A stretch of DNA of 64,000 nucleotides. Source: Stereocaulon alpinum (Eukaryota > Ascomycota > Lecanoromycetes > Lecanorales > Stereocaulaceae). This document shows, piece after piece, positions 11,246 through 22,380 of this stretch. Under the pieces are notes generated by a model. It was not told the origin of the DNA. It saw nothing but the letters and a program-made list of their open reading frames with translations, and ran no database searches. The DNA is taken from NCBI GenBank assembly GCA_018257865.1, contig JAEUBA010000046.1, forward strand, positions 182,756 through 246,755. The letters run 5' to 3'. A program made the position numbers and the translations under genes. Each line of letters opens with the position of its first letter. The first letter of the stretch is position 1.

Positions 11246-14200
11246 TCACTCTTCAATCTCCCATGATCCTGCTGCCATTCCCTGACATGATTGTATATCT
11301 TCCATAGTCTCCTCGAAGACTTCACCAACTTTTCGACCAACTTTGCCCCTGTCCCAATCATCTCTCGTCTTCCAGATCTCGCTCATCAATGCAGAGTATA
11401 TCTGCTCCAATTGTTCAACACTACAGCCACTCGTCTGACTTACAATGGTTTCGAGGAAGTTCGAGGTGTAAGCGTGGTCCACAACAAGCTGAGGCCGATG
11501 GCTAGTAAGAGCTCTGGATTGACCAGGAGCAGGATCGTTTAGCAGTGAGTTGATAGTGGTTCCGTCGCGTGGGAATTGCGGAACAGCGGGCGTCTGAGAC
11601 AGACGCTCTTGTTGTGAGAGTTGACCTTGAGAGCTGGACGGGTTACTGGGATTACTATTTGGGCGAGCAGAAGATTGTGAAGCTGCCTTTGCGTGAGCTA
11701 CGACGTTACTAAATAAATGGCCAACGGTTGGCTTACCTTGAGTATTGCCTGCAGTGTCTGGAAGCTGCGAGTCGGGTCCCATTGCCGTACCAAACACGCC
11801 AAAATCTGGGCCGTCGGGGTTTCCTCCTGCCGTACTTTGGGTATTCTTTTCACCTGAAGATGGTCCGGTGTTTCTCTTCTCTGACGAGGTCGTCGAAGCG
11901 TAGTTTGTGTAGTCTCGGATATCAGATCCTGCTGCCACAGGCGTCATGAAACTGTGCTGGGAGAGGCTTCCAGGTATTGATCTTCGCTGGTCGATGGAAT
12001 GAGGGCCGCCAGGAAAGGTGTTCGGCCGAGTCTGTGCTGAAGGTCCAATAGAGCTGTCTTGGGTTTCTTTCTGAGTCGATGGGCCGTCGTCACTTTTTGA
12101 CATGTGGACGTCTTCCTCATTTCGAGAAGGTACCGAGGTGCCATTGCTCTGTTGGTGTCCATGTAGATCGCTAAGATCTGAGAGACCACCAGAGAAGCCA
12201 TTGGTAAGTGTACTAGGTTGCGAGGCATTCGATGGCGTTATTGGGTGCTGCACGAGGCCATTTGTGATTGGTTCTCCGAGGACAATGGGACCAGTGGACT
12301 GCTCAGTCATCGACGCGCCAATGTCCGCCGGGGGAACGTTGGATGGTATCGTATCGATCCTCCGCCCTTCTGCCGCCGCGGCCTGCTTAGCCTTTTCCAC
12401 CATCTCCTTCTCTCGCTTCAGTTCTCGTGCATAGACGTTCTCAAGCTCAGCTACGAGCCATGGCATTTCCACCCCTATATTATCGGTGTCAACCTCAACG
12501 TTAGTCAAGAGCTCGTTTGCCTTTATGATACGTTCTGGGTCATCAATCGTTTTGGCATCTTTGACCAGTTTCTTTATGTCGGCCGCAAAATCTTTGGGTC
12601 TCTTGTAGTATCCGTTCGACAGACGCTTCTCAATGGTGACGATTTCCATGTTATAGAAGAACTTGCCCGTAGCTATATGTACAAGCCCAGGCTCACCATG
12701 ATCGTTTGTGGCCCTTTCGTAAGGCCGGGACGGATCCATTCGTCGCTCTTCAAGTGGTAGATCGGTACTGACGATCGTAGGATCTTCCTCGTCGAACAAA
12801 TACCTGATCTGAGATTCGTCTATCACCCCAGTTCTGAATTTCTTATGCTTGAGCTTGATCTGGTCCATGATTGGCTGTATGCGCTGCTTCAGCAGGTTGA
12901 GGTATAGCCTATCCTTTTTCTTCTGTGCTTTAAGCTCTGTCTTAGTCAAAGCTGGTGGCTCTTTAGGTGGCTCAGGAGGCACCGGAATAAGGATTTCAAA
13001 GTTCCTCTTCTTTCGGTCGGTTGGCTCGGGAAATTCAACGGGGGAGGCATTGATATAGTCTACAATAGCATTAAAGTATTCGTGGCGTGATTGCTAAAGG
13101 CTCGTTAGCGAAGATGATCGGATGTTATCAATCAATGGCGCACTTACCCTCTCCGGCCGGGGTATGTAAAACTGGTTTTTCCTTGAGAAGCCAAACAGGT
13201 CTCTCATCATATGCGGATCGATTTCCTCATCGTCGCACTCGAGAATTCCAAGAAGGAGCACAGGATCTGTCGGAGCCAGCGTCCGTAGGAGGCCAACGAA
13301 TGTCGAGATCACCGTAGGGCCCACCGTTCTATACCAGACGTCGACATTCGGTATGTAGATGACACTTGGCTTATGCCGTCGCACTTCCGTGAAAAGCTGG
13401 ACTACGGCAGCTTCTGATGACTATAGCATTGTTAGTACGCGGTTACACTCAACGAGAGTCCACATACTCTTGTCGAGTCACTCAGAAGCGTTGGAAGGTC
13501 AAATGCCTGCACATGTAATCCTTCGAAATGGTTTAGGAGAGCTCCAGCTAGATATTGTTGTCCCATGCCGGGCGTGCCTCTGATGAGCAATCGTGGCCGA
13601 AAAACTCGGGAACGCTCAAATTCTGATGCACAAGTCAGCATTAGAGTCAAATGTATAAGTACGGCTCTGATCACCTTGCTGCATGCGTTCTGCCTTGATG
13701 CCTCGATCATCGTCAGCATCTTCAAACTCTGCCTCCTGAAGAGCGGTCAAGCGCTTCTTTTGGGGTATTGTCTCAGCAACTCTATTCTCAATCTCGGCAA
13801 GAGGAATGCGTAGCAAGGGTTCTATCTGTGTGGGTAGAGGTGCAGCACCAGAAGACGCTGATCTTTCGGATGATGGAACCATCTTCTTGATAGAAATCAT
13901 GAAATCTTTGGCAGTAATATTAATGGTCTCTGGCTTGATCTGCAGCTTCTCATTAGACTTATAGATCTGAGGGTACCTTCGTTGCACCGCATTCAGCGCA
14001 GCTTCGGTGCATAGAGCCCGAAGATCAGCTCCGCCGTAGCCTTTTGTCAAGTGCGCAATTTCGTCCTTGAATGTGGGGGCGAGCGGCGGCTCCCAACCTT
14101 TTGTGTGAATGTCAAGGATCGTTCGGCGTGCTTCAGTATTAGGCAAAGGAAAATAGAATTCTCTGTCAAATCGACCAGGGCGACGAAGAGCAGGGTCGAT

Positions 14201-16586
14201 AGAGTCAGGTCGGTTCGTGGCTCCAATGACGATGACTTGACCTCGGCCGTCCATACCATCCATAAGAGCTAGTAGAGTTGAGACGATAGATGCATGGATC
14301 TGCTCTTGCTTGCTGGATCGGACAGGTGCAAGACCTTGGCACTGATTAGTGACAGCAGTATTTCATACGTGCAGGTTGCCACTCACCGTCAATTTCATCG
14401 AAAAAGATGATGCTAGGTTGATTCTTACGCGCCTCCTCGAACAAGAGTCGAAGCTGACGTTCTGCCTCGCCAACCCATTTGCTCAAAGCATCTGCACCTT
14501 TGCGCATATAGAACGTGACTTTTCGTCCCTGGGAGCTGACACTGGACGCGAGCGCTCTAGCTAACAGTGTTTTACCTGTACCAGGCGGCCCATGGAACAA
14601 CACACCACGCGGAGGAGTAACGTGGAACCGCTGGAAAACCTCAGGATAAAGTAAAGGTAGGGCCACCATCTCTTTTAGCTGATCTATATGGCCCTGCAAA
14701 CCGCCAACACTATCAAAATCAACATTTGGGTCAACGCCTAAAGGATCTGCGTCCGCCAGGGCAGATTTGTCTTTGATCTTGCCTAGATTTGCGGGAGTCC
14801 CAGAAGGCCCTTGAAGGGGATCGGCGCCATGTAGCTGACCCGCAGGAGGGGGAAATAGACTCATGCCCGCTGGATGAGCCGTGGTTGGTGTCATACCGAC
14901 AGTACCGCCAATACCAGTCGGTCGCGGACGCTGGTTGAGCTCATCGTCGCTGCTGTCCGAATCGGCACCAGCGGCAGCACCTATGCCACCAGGGCCACCA
15001 AATACTGGAGGGGGGCCACCTGCACCACCAAACGGACCATATGTCGAAAACAGAGTTCTTTGCCATGCACCACCGGCGCCTCCTCGGCCCCTCCGAGAAG
15101 GCGTTGCTGCTGATGGTTCTCCCTCCTCTTCAATGGGAAAGGCATCCGGTCTTAGGATTCGGTAATCCACCTCTTTCCGTTGTCGTCTCTTGGGCCTATC
15201 TTCGAAAAGTATTCCTTCTCTTGCAGCCCTTCGAGAACGAGCGTGCCCCCGGAGGTCTAATAATTCCTCCTGTATCTCCTCGTGGCTGTCATGCTCGTCT
15301 GAAGCACGTTGACTTCTAGGGTTTGGTTTTCGCCGTTTCGGTCCCCTTCGACCGGGGCTGCTATCGTCGTCATCATTTCTTCCACTAGCTTTACGAGGAG
15401 AACCTGACGAAGCGTCCGAATCGGAGACATCTTCCTCGCCGCCTTCTTCAGCTCCTGGTTCAAAATCGCTACTTTCTTGGAGCCCACTTCTCTGAGAGCT
15501 TCGCGTCTTACGCTTCCCAAGAGTGGAACGCAAGGCTTGGCGAGTGGATCGACCACCTACGCGGCTCCTATCCTCGTCAGCGCTTGTTGCTCTGCGTTTA
15601 CTGTTGCGCCGACGCAAGGTTCGCGCAGGTTTGCTGATCGGATCTTCATCATCGTCCTCTTCTTCTCCTCGTGCAGCGTCATCGCCCGATTCTGGGATGA
15701 TAGCAACCTCCTCACTGTTTTCGGCTTGTATTTCAGCGGCATCCTCTTGATGAAGGTCTTCGGTGTCTCCCGAAGCTTGAGCCTGAATCTCGTCGCCGTC
15801 GTCTCCGAGATCTTCACGACTAGCGGCGACTTCGGCGCGATAAGTATTACCAGGCATCTCAACGGTATCTGGAAGATCTTCTTTGGTTTTCGCTGAGCTT
15901 TCTTCAGATTCTTCGTAGACAACGCTCGAGGTCGGCACCTTCTTGAGGCCTTTGCTGCTTCGTGTAGGCCTTACTCCCTCAGGAGGGCTTCGCGTTCCTG
16001 GACGGACAACATCAACATGATGCCCAGAATTCGTCAGAGCAAGGACTGCCTCTGTCTCGTCATGAGCAATGCGGCTACTTCGCCGGGTACTTGAAGGCAT
16101 ATGAGATGAAGTTGGTCTTGACACTCCAGCGCTTCCACTGCGAGCTCTAGTGCTTCTCCTACTGGGCGCAGGAGTATTGGAGGGTGTCATCTTAAGTTTC
16201 ACTACCAACGACGGTCTATCGGGTTTCCTTTTCGGCGCCTCGGTCTCCTGTAGGCCTTCCATGAATTCTTCGCTGTCACTTGGATCGAGAATTGGCTTGT
16301 TGTTTCTTGTTGTCTTGCGCTTCGGCCGGCCACTTGGACCGATCTCGACCTCTTCATCTTCAATATCTTCCTCGGACAGCCCGCCGCTGAGATCGCTTTC
16401 TTCAACTACATCTTCGTCTGAGTCATCGCCACTGTATCGCCTCTGTTTCTTCCTTGAAGACTTGCCATGTTGGCTTCTCGAAGGCTTAGACTTGAGCGTT
16501 TTTGAGGCCGAGGTTCCGTAGGTCTCGTCTTCGGAGTCAGACTTGTTCGGATCGAAGTCAAGCTTGCGCTTGAATTTAGGCGGCAT
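11246..16586 (-). CDS. YTA7: Yta7/ATAD2/Abo1-type AAA ATPase with bromodomain
   Basis: The model is complement(11246..13093, 13148..13420, 13468..13622, 13675..14334, 14387..16586), 1711 residues, with four introns of 47-54 bp. The first about 560 residues are acidic/basic low complexity with many SDSEDE-like clusters. AAA domain 1 follows: DSVGGL, Walker A GPPGTGKT (about 666-673) and Walker B IIFFDEIDG, which is split by the first intron. AAA domain 2 has a degenerate Walker A (RGTPGMGQQ, about 967 on), usual for this family and thought to be inactive. A bromodomain-like region follows (about 1155-1330), then a Gln/Ser/Pro-rich linker and a helical C-terminus. Family members are histone H3-H4 chaperones or ATPases acting on nucleosome density and boundary function. 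The gene is longer than yeast Yta7, mostly from disordered segments. Confidence 0.93.
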
Positions 16587-17718
16587 AACGTCACGAACGA
16601 AGATGTGTGAAGGTAATCGGTGTACTTGATGTTTTGACTGCTCCCGCTCACACGCCTCCTGTCATGGATTTCGTACTTGGCAGTCCACTTGTCGCATCAC
16701 GTCGTCTTTGACCAGTAACCTCTCGCTCCTAACATGGAATTATCAGCTAATCCGTTAGAAGGTAATAGACTTCATAGTAGGGGCAGTGGGAGGCTGAGTA
16801 AAGCGCGTGCGGGATGCTTGAAGCCCGGGATAACGAGTATGGCTGACAAAGAACCGTGCAGGAGTATGGCACACAGATCGAATAGTAGCATACAGCTAGG
16901 GAGAGCTCGAGTCTAGAGTCTGGTATAGAAAGATGATTTGAATAACAAGTCATGTTGTGAATAGTGATGCTGATGCTTGTGATTCGGACGAGTGCCAAGA
17001 CACTAAGATCGCCGCTAATCTAACTAGTCTGGGAGGCAACCATTTCCAACCACTATCCGCTTCGTTCTTTCCCGCACATAAACATCCGAACTCCTTTGAA
17101 GCGCATTCGTATCTCTCCTTCAACCCTTTCCATGACCTCGAAAGAGTGGTTCAGTGGTGAGAAGCTCGAAGCTTTACAATACGTTCAGAATGTTGATATC
17201 GACCAAGGTCTCATTCTGCGCCCCAAACTTGTCTCACCCTCGCTGAATGGAGAGATAATGCCTGTCAGATAATGAACATGCTCGCCGTCGACGATCTGGC
17301 GCAGGTACCACGCGGCTCAAAAGCTTAACGTCGATAGAGTGTATCTGTGGCTTTTCGTGGGGTAACAGCAACCCTCGACGCACGTGACTGCCAAGGCTTT
17401 CCGACCCAAGCACTTTTCGAAACATAACTTTGGGTATTATGTTTTGTCTTCTTGATCTGCGTGCATGGGTACGGAGAACGGGCAAATAGTGTCATAGCAC
17501 AGATACGATCTCTCTGTGAATGCGTGCCTGCATAGTCAGAATTGGTGTTGGAGGTTGTCCTGTGACGTAGCATTCCTCGCCAACAACCTATACACTACCT
17601 TGGCAGGTTATAGCCCGTCTCGGCCGAAAACACATCTTATATTGTTGTTAATAGAGTCCCTTTCCCCTTAAAGTTCTATACTCATGTGCAACTTGTTACC
17701 TACGCAGCGAAGGACGGT
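16587..17718. other. Divergent promoter region between YTA7 and the patatin lipase
   Basis: About 1.1 kb between two divergent start codons. Only short shadow ORFs are present. No tRNA, repeat or other structured feature was recognised. Confidence 0.5.
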
Positions 17719-19958
17719 ATGCCGGAGGCGAATACGACTATCTTTGGCTTCGCGAAAAGCTCCTTCGACCCTACCACCCTTCCCGATTTCGGCAACGAAT
17801 TCATAAACAAGGATGACATTGAAGAGTTCGCAAAAGCCTTGAGTGCGCCAGAGTCGTCTCCTGTAATAGCTCTCAACGACTGGCGCCCTGTTCATCAGCG
17901 AGTCAAGCGGAAGAAGCCTCGATCACGGATAAAGCCCCCCCGAACCACAGATGAGACAAGAGAAGGTTTCATCTACACTATACTGAAATGGCCTCTATTC
18001 TTGATAGTCTTCGGCTGGATACTGTTCCTCTTCTTTTCGTACCTGCTAACGCGGACCTACATTTGGGCGTACGAACGATTAGTGACTTGGAGAGGCCGGC
18101 GGCAAGGTCTACGGCGTAACCTGAGATCGAAGACCAACTACGATGACTGGCGAAAGGCTGCTCAAGAGCTTGATAGGCATCTTGGTAATGAGCAGTGGAA
18201 AGAGACGGACGATTACGCCTATTACGACTACACAACAGTAACGAAGGTGAAGGACCAGCTCAAAGCAGGCCGGACCCTGGCAGAATCCCAAGAACGGCTG
18301 AATGACAAGATACCGAAAGATGCTCTCAACAAGCTACGGAGCCTTGTGGAAGCCTGTGTTAAGAATAACTTTGTTGGCGTGGAGAACCCAAGGCTCTACA
18401 GCGAGACATACTATGGAACGAAGCATCTTGCTCAGGAATTTGTCGACGAGTTGCATGCTTCACTCGCTTACCTCCTCCACAGCCCTCAACTTAGCCAGTC
18501 CGAGAAGTATTCTCTCGCGAAGCATTTACATACCAATTTCGGTCGCACTGCGCTCTGCTTGTCTGGTGGAGCTACGTTTGCCTATTACCACTTCGGTGTA
18601 GTGAGAGCAATGCTTGATGCTTCGCTTCTTCCCGATGTTATAACGGGGACTAGTGGAGGAGCCCTCGTCGCAGCATTAGTCGCCACACGGACAGACCAAG
18701 AGTTGGAAAGACTCTTAGTCCCAGCCCTTGCTCATCACATTAAAGCGTGCCATGAAGGATTTCTCACATGGGGTCCTCGCTGGTGGCGGACTGGGGCAAG
18801 GTTTGACTCTCTTGAATGGGCTCGCCAGTGAGTAGTTGGTTTCCAGTTATCGAGGTTTTCGCTTTGACTGACGCTTTCAAAGTTGTAGTTGGTTTTGCAG
18901 GGGTAGCACTACCTTCCGAGAAGCCTACGAACGTACTGGCCGAATCCTCAATGTCACTTGCGTTCCCTCAGATCCACACTCCCCGACTATCCTGGCGAAT
19001 TATCTAACAGCCCCTGATTGTGTGATATGGTCGGCTGTGCTTGCTTCTGCGGCCGTCCCTGGTATATTGAATCCCGTAGTCCTAATGATGAAAACCCAGA
19101 GCGGAACCCTAACGCCCTACTCCTTTGGCCATAAGTGGAAAGATGGAAGGTCTGTAGGGTCTGTAGTAACGTACCTATGATGTGCTAACACCGCTTAGTC
19201 TCCGTACCGACATTCCGCTCAAAGCTCTAAATCTACACTTCGGTGTGAATTTCTCGATCGTATCACAAGTCAACCCTCATATCAACCTTTTCTTTTTCTC
19301 CTCTAGAGGGGCTGTTGGCCGTCCAGTCACACACCGAAAAGGTAGAGGATGGCGTGGTGGCTACCTTGGAAGCGCTACCGAGACCTATCTCAAGCTTGAA
19401 CTCCAGAAATTCATCAAAATCTCCAAGCATCTCGAATTGCTGCCTCGTCCCTTGGGACAGGACTGGTCCGGAATCTGGCTGCAGCAGTTCAGCGGTACCA
19501 TCACCATATGGCCAAAGAGCCGCATCAGTGATTTCTGGTACATCCTCTCTGATCCTTCACCGGAGAGGTTGGCAAGAATGCTCGTGGTAGGTCAGCAGTC
19601 AACTTTCCCGAAGTTGCTGTTTATTCAGAATCGCATGAAGATAGAACGTTTGATCGAGGAAGGTCTCTTGCTTGGAGGCTCGGGTAAAGCAGACATGGAA
19701 GGCATAGCGAACCGAGACCGCGAAAGCATGCATATGCATGGTCAGGCTATGAGAAGCTCCGCGGAGCCGTCCACAGAAGATGAACACGAACCGGACCTGT
19801 TGCAAAAGGAGGATAGACGTTCCAGTATACTTCAGGAGCTGAAGCGGCAGAGTGGAGTGTTCTTTGACGACTTCGAACTGGATGATGAGGAGACAGGTAT
19901 CAGTGAAGATGAGACTGCTGTGAATAACGGCGACATCGGGCATGACAAGACAGAATGA
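17719..19958 (+). CDS. Patatin-like lipase with DUF3336 domain (Tgl3/4/5-type family)
   Basis: The model is join(17719..18827, 18883..19149, 19199..19958), 711 residues with introns of 55 and 49 bp. The first in-frame ATG is MPEANTTIFG at 17719. One hydrophobic segment (about residues 80-105, LFLIVFGWILFLFFSYLL) anchors it to ER or lipid-droplet membrane. A DUF3336 region follows, then the patatin domain: the glycine-rich oxyanion loop LCLSGGATFAYYHFG, nucleophile elbow GTSGG (Ser about 312), and the catalytic Asp in KWKDGSLRTDIP (about Asp457), two codons before the second intron. Family members hydrolyse triacylglycerol or act as acyltransferases on lipid droplets. The C-terminal about 90 residues are acidic and likely disordered. 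Substrate cannot be told from sequence alone. Confidence 0.92.
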
Positions 19959-20393
19959 ACGAGTACACAAGGAGAAGTATATTATTCCCTTCAATGCATA
20001 GCGTGGACGAAGCGATGATACACCATGCATTAGCCTTGTCATGTTATGGATTGAGAGTAACTCGAGTGGTCAGATGATAATGCTTCGAGCCGTGAGAACC
20101 GCAAATACTACTCCGTCGCAGCGATGATTGTGTCGAAATGTTTTGGGTTCGTACCCATTCCTCTCTGAAAGCACAGGCTTCCGGCCCCTGCAATTGTCCA
20201 TAGTTGCTCAAGTCTCAACGCTTTGAAGGGCATTTCCTGTTCGTGAAAGGCATGCTATAGCCACTTTCAACGACTTGTACTCTGTCTTCTCGGAATGCGT
20301 CAGATAGAAAAGCGTCAGAATTTCCTCTTTCCAAGTGCTCAGCCTAGAGAAAAACCCAATGACGCCATATATACCCTCATCTTGCCATTACAA
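19959..20393. other. Convergent intergenic region
   Basis: About 435 bp between the 3' ends of the lipase and PRI2 genes. It presumably holds both polyadenylation signals. Nothing else was recognised. Confidence 0.5.
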
Positions 20394-22015
20394 TTACATT
20401 TCCATCTCATCCGTCCTGCCTATTTTTGCTCCATTGGCTAACATGAAGCTTTTCTTGAAATACGTGTTTGGATGGACCAATGTTTCATTATCTCCAGCGC
20501 TCCAACTTCCCTCGTCCTTGGCCTTCTTTATCTCCGCAGCATGTGCGAAGTCAAACACCCGGTTGCACGCAATATGGTATCGCTTTTTCTCTACATCTTC
20601 CTTTACTCCTCGCAGCATGTCTCGGTCGTTGACTCCAGTAGTCTGAAGAAGTGTGGTCAGGTTATCGACGCTAAAGTGTCGGTAGGGACACCCGTGACTT
20701 TCGCCGCTTCCGGGTGGATGCTCAGTTAGGATTTTCTGGCATGAGAAAGGCGAGTAGCCGCGGCCGCGTCTTGTGGCGTCTCCGCCAACCTCGCCGTAGG
20801 CGTGCCTTACATTGTACCTATATTCCTTGTTGAAAGTGTCGTCTGTAATGAGCTTGAACGCCTGACGCCAGAAGATGAGGCAGTCCTCCAGCGTTAATCC
20901 AATGCCTTTGAGGAAGAGCGTGTATTGCAGACGGCCATAGTGTTTCAGGTGACTGTTCTTTCGGAGAGTCATATGTAGGTTTCGCATGCAGAGGGGAAAG
21001 TGCTGTGATAGAGCATCAATGGAGGCGGCGTTGATGGGAGCGCCAGGGATGGCGCTGTCAGAATCTGAGAGGGTGGAGTCAGGGGTTGCGAAGTTCTTGG
21101 ATAGGTGGTTAAGGATGGGGGTGAGGCGGTCATCTTCGTCGAGACGAGGGAGGGCGCGGGCTGCGAGCTGCATCGAATGTCATGGAGGGCAAGTGATGCA
21201 AAGGTGGGAACTTCATACCTCCAACCCTTTATCTAGTCTCTCGTTGAATCCAGCAAGAACCATACTCATCTGTTCCCTAACCGGCACGTACGCTTTCCCA
21301 CGCTTGAGGAAAACCCTCCGAGTTTCCACAAGCTCTGGCACCGCCTCGAAGTCGACCTTGAACCAACCCCCATCTTCCACCTCCTGCTTCCTCAAGCCTG
21401 GGGTGGCGTTCATGAGCTCGGCCGCCAATGTCCGTTTCTCCTCCTCCGACACCACTTCCCAGTTCAGCTGCAGTGATTCGACGAAGGCTTGTCTTTCTCG
21501 GGCGTCGTCATTCTGAAAGCGTAGCTTGAATAAAGCGGCTTCAATCCTTGCAAAGCGTCGCCGCAAATCCTCGGTTGATGAAAAAGCGAGGCGAAGTATG
21601 AAGTGCGAATAATGATCCTTCTGCCGTTCTAGCTTAAGGGCTTCGTCTTGGGCGCCAGCTGAAGACGAACTGTTGGAGTGTAGCGGTAGCCATTTTTGGA
21701 GTAAGGGTGTGATGTGGGCAGCTGTCTCCGGTGGGGTCTTGTTGCGGAACGAGCAGGCTTCGAGCTCAGCGAGGACTGCAGATGATTAGTTGGAAACATG
21801 TAGACTAGAGAAGCAACAGAGGTACTTCTCAGTCTATCGATTGCCCATTGTTCGAATTGCTCAAGGGTGATCTCTGCAGTGGGCGGGGTCTCATAGAGAT
21901 TCAACCGGTGGGGGTAATCCTGTTGCTTGTATGTTGGGATCGCGAATTGCTTCTTTTTGTGATCAAGTGTACTCCTCCGCTTCGGGTCTATACGGTTGTA
22001 GTCTTGTCGTATCAT
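20394..22015 (-). CDS. PRI2: DNA primase large subunit
   Basis: The model is complement(20394..21167, 21219..21775, 21826..22015), 506 residues with introns of 50 and 51 bp. The chosen start gives MIRQDYNRIDPKRRSTLDHK, the usual family N-terminus. The frame stays open upstream to 22228, but that stretch looks like leader. The C-terminal 4Fe-4S domain shows all four expected cysteines, at about 309 (FPLCMRN), 392 (YSPFSCQ), 409 (HGCPYRHF) and 450 (HIACNRVF). The conserved basic stretch YRYNVRHAYG also fits. With the small subunit and DNA polymerase alpha it makes the RNA primers for nuclear replication. No motif appears to be missing. Confidence 0.93.
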
Positions 22016-22380
22016 ATCGGTCTGTAATTTCGCTACCGTGACATTGTAGTTCTCGCCTTTTGCAATTGACTGAGATGAGAAAGACGCGTTCTTGGACGCC
22101 CCGGACGCGTAGAGTGTTGCCAAGATTTTCGGCGTGGAAAAACTTCTTCCCGTTCGCGTAATATTTGATGAAGGCGCCACTATGGGCCGACAGTGGTAAT
22201 GTACGGCCAGGTGTACCAGAGGAACCATGTTTCATTGTTATCAGCATCGTTGCAACCTTGGATGTCATGCAAGTCATTCATATTAATGGAGCGCTAGGCA
22301 TCACACTATTCATACAAAGGTAAGGCATTGCCAAAGACAAGAACGTAGAATACAATCGTTACAAAAGCCCAGAGCTTTCC
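22016..22380. other. Intergenic region upstream of PRI2
   Basis: About 365 bp between the PRI2 start and the end of the zinc-finger gene's extended frame. It holds the PRI2 promoter and leader. No other feature was seen. Confidence 0.5.

Noticed and set aside
20140..20170. gggttcgtaccc looked like a tRNA T-arm
   Set aside because: No acceptor stem, D-arm or anticodon arm could be fitted around it. No tRNA was found anywhere in the window.
22016..22228. N-terminal extension of PRI2
   Set aside because: The frame is open, but the family N-terminus begins at the Met at 22015. The upstream residues look like untranslated leader.
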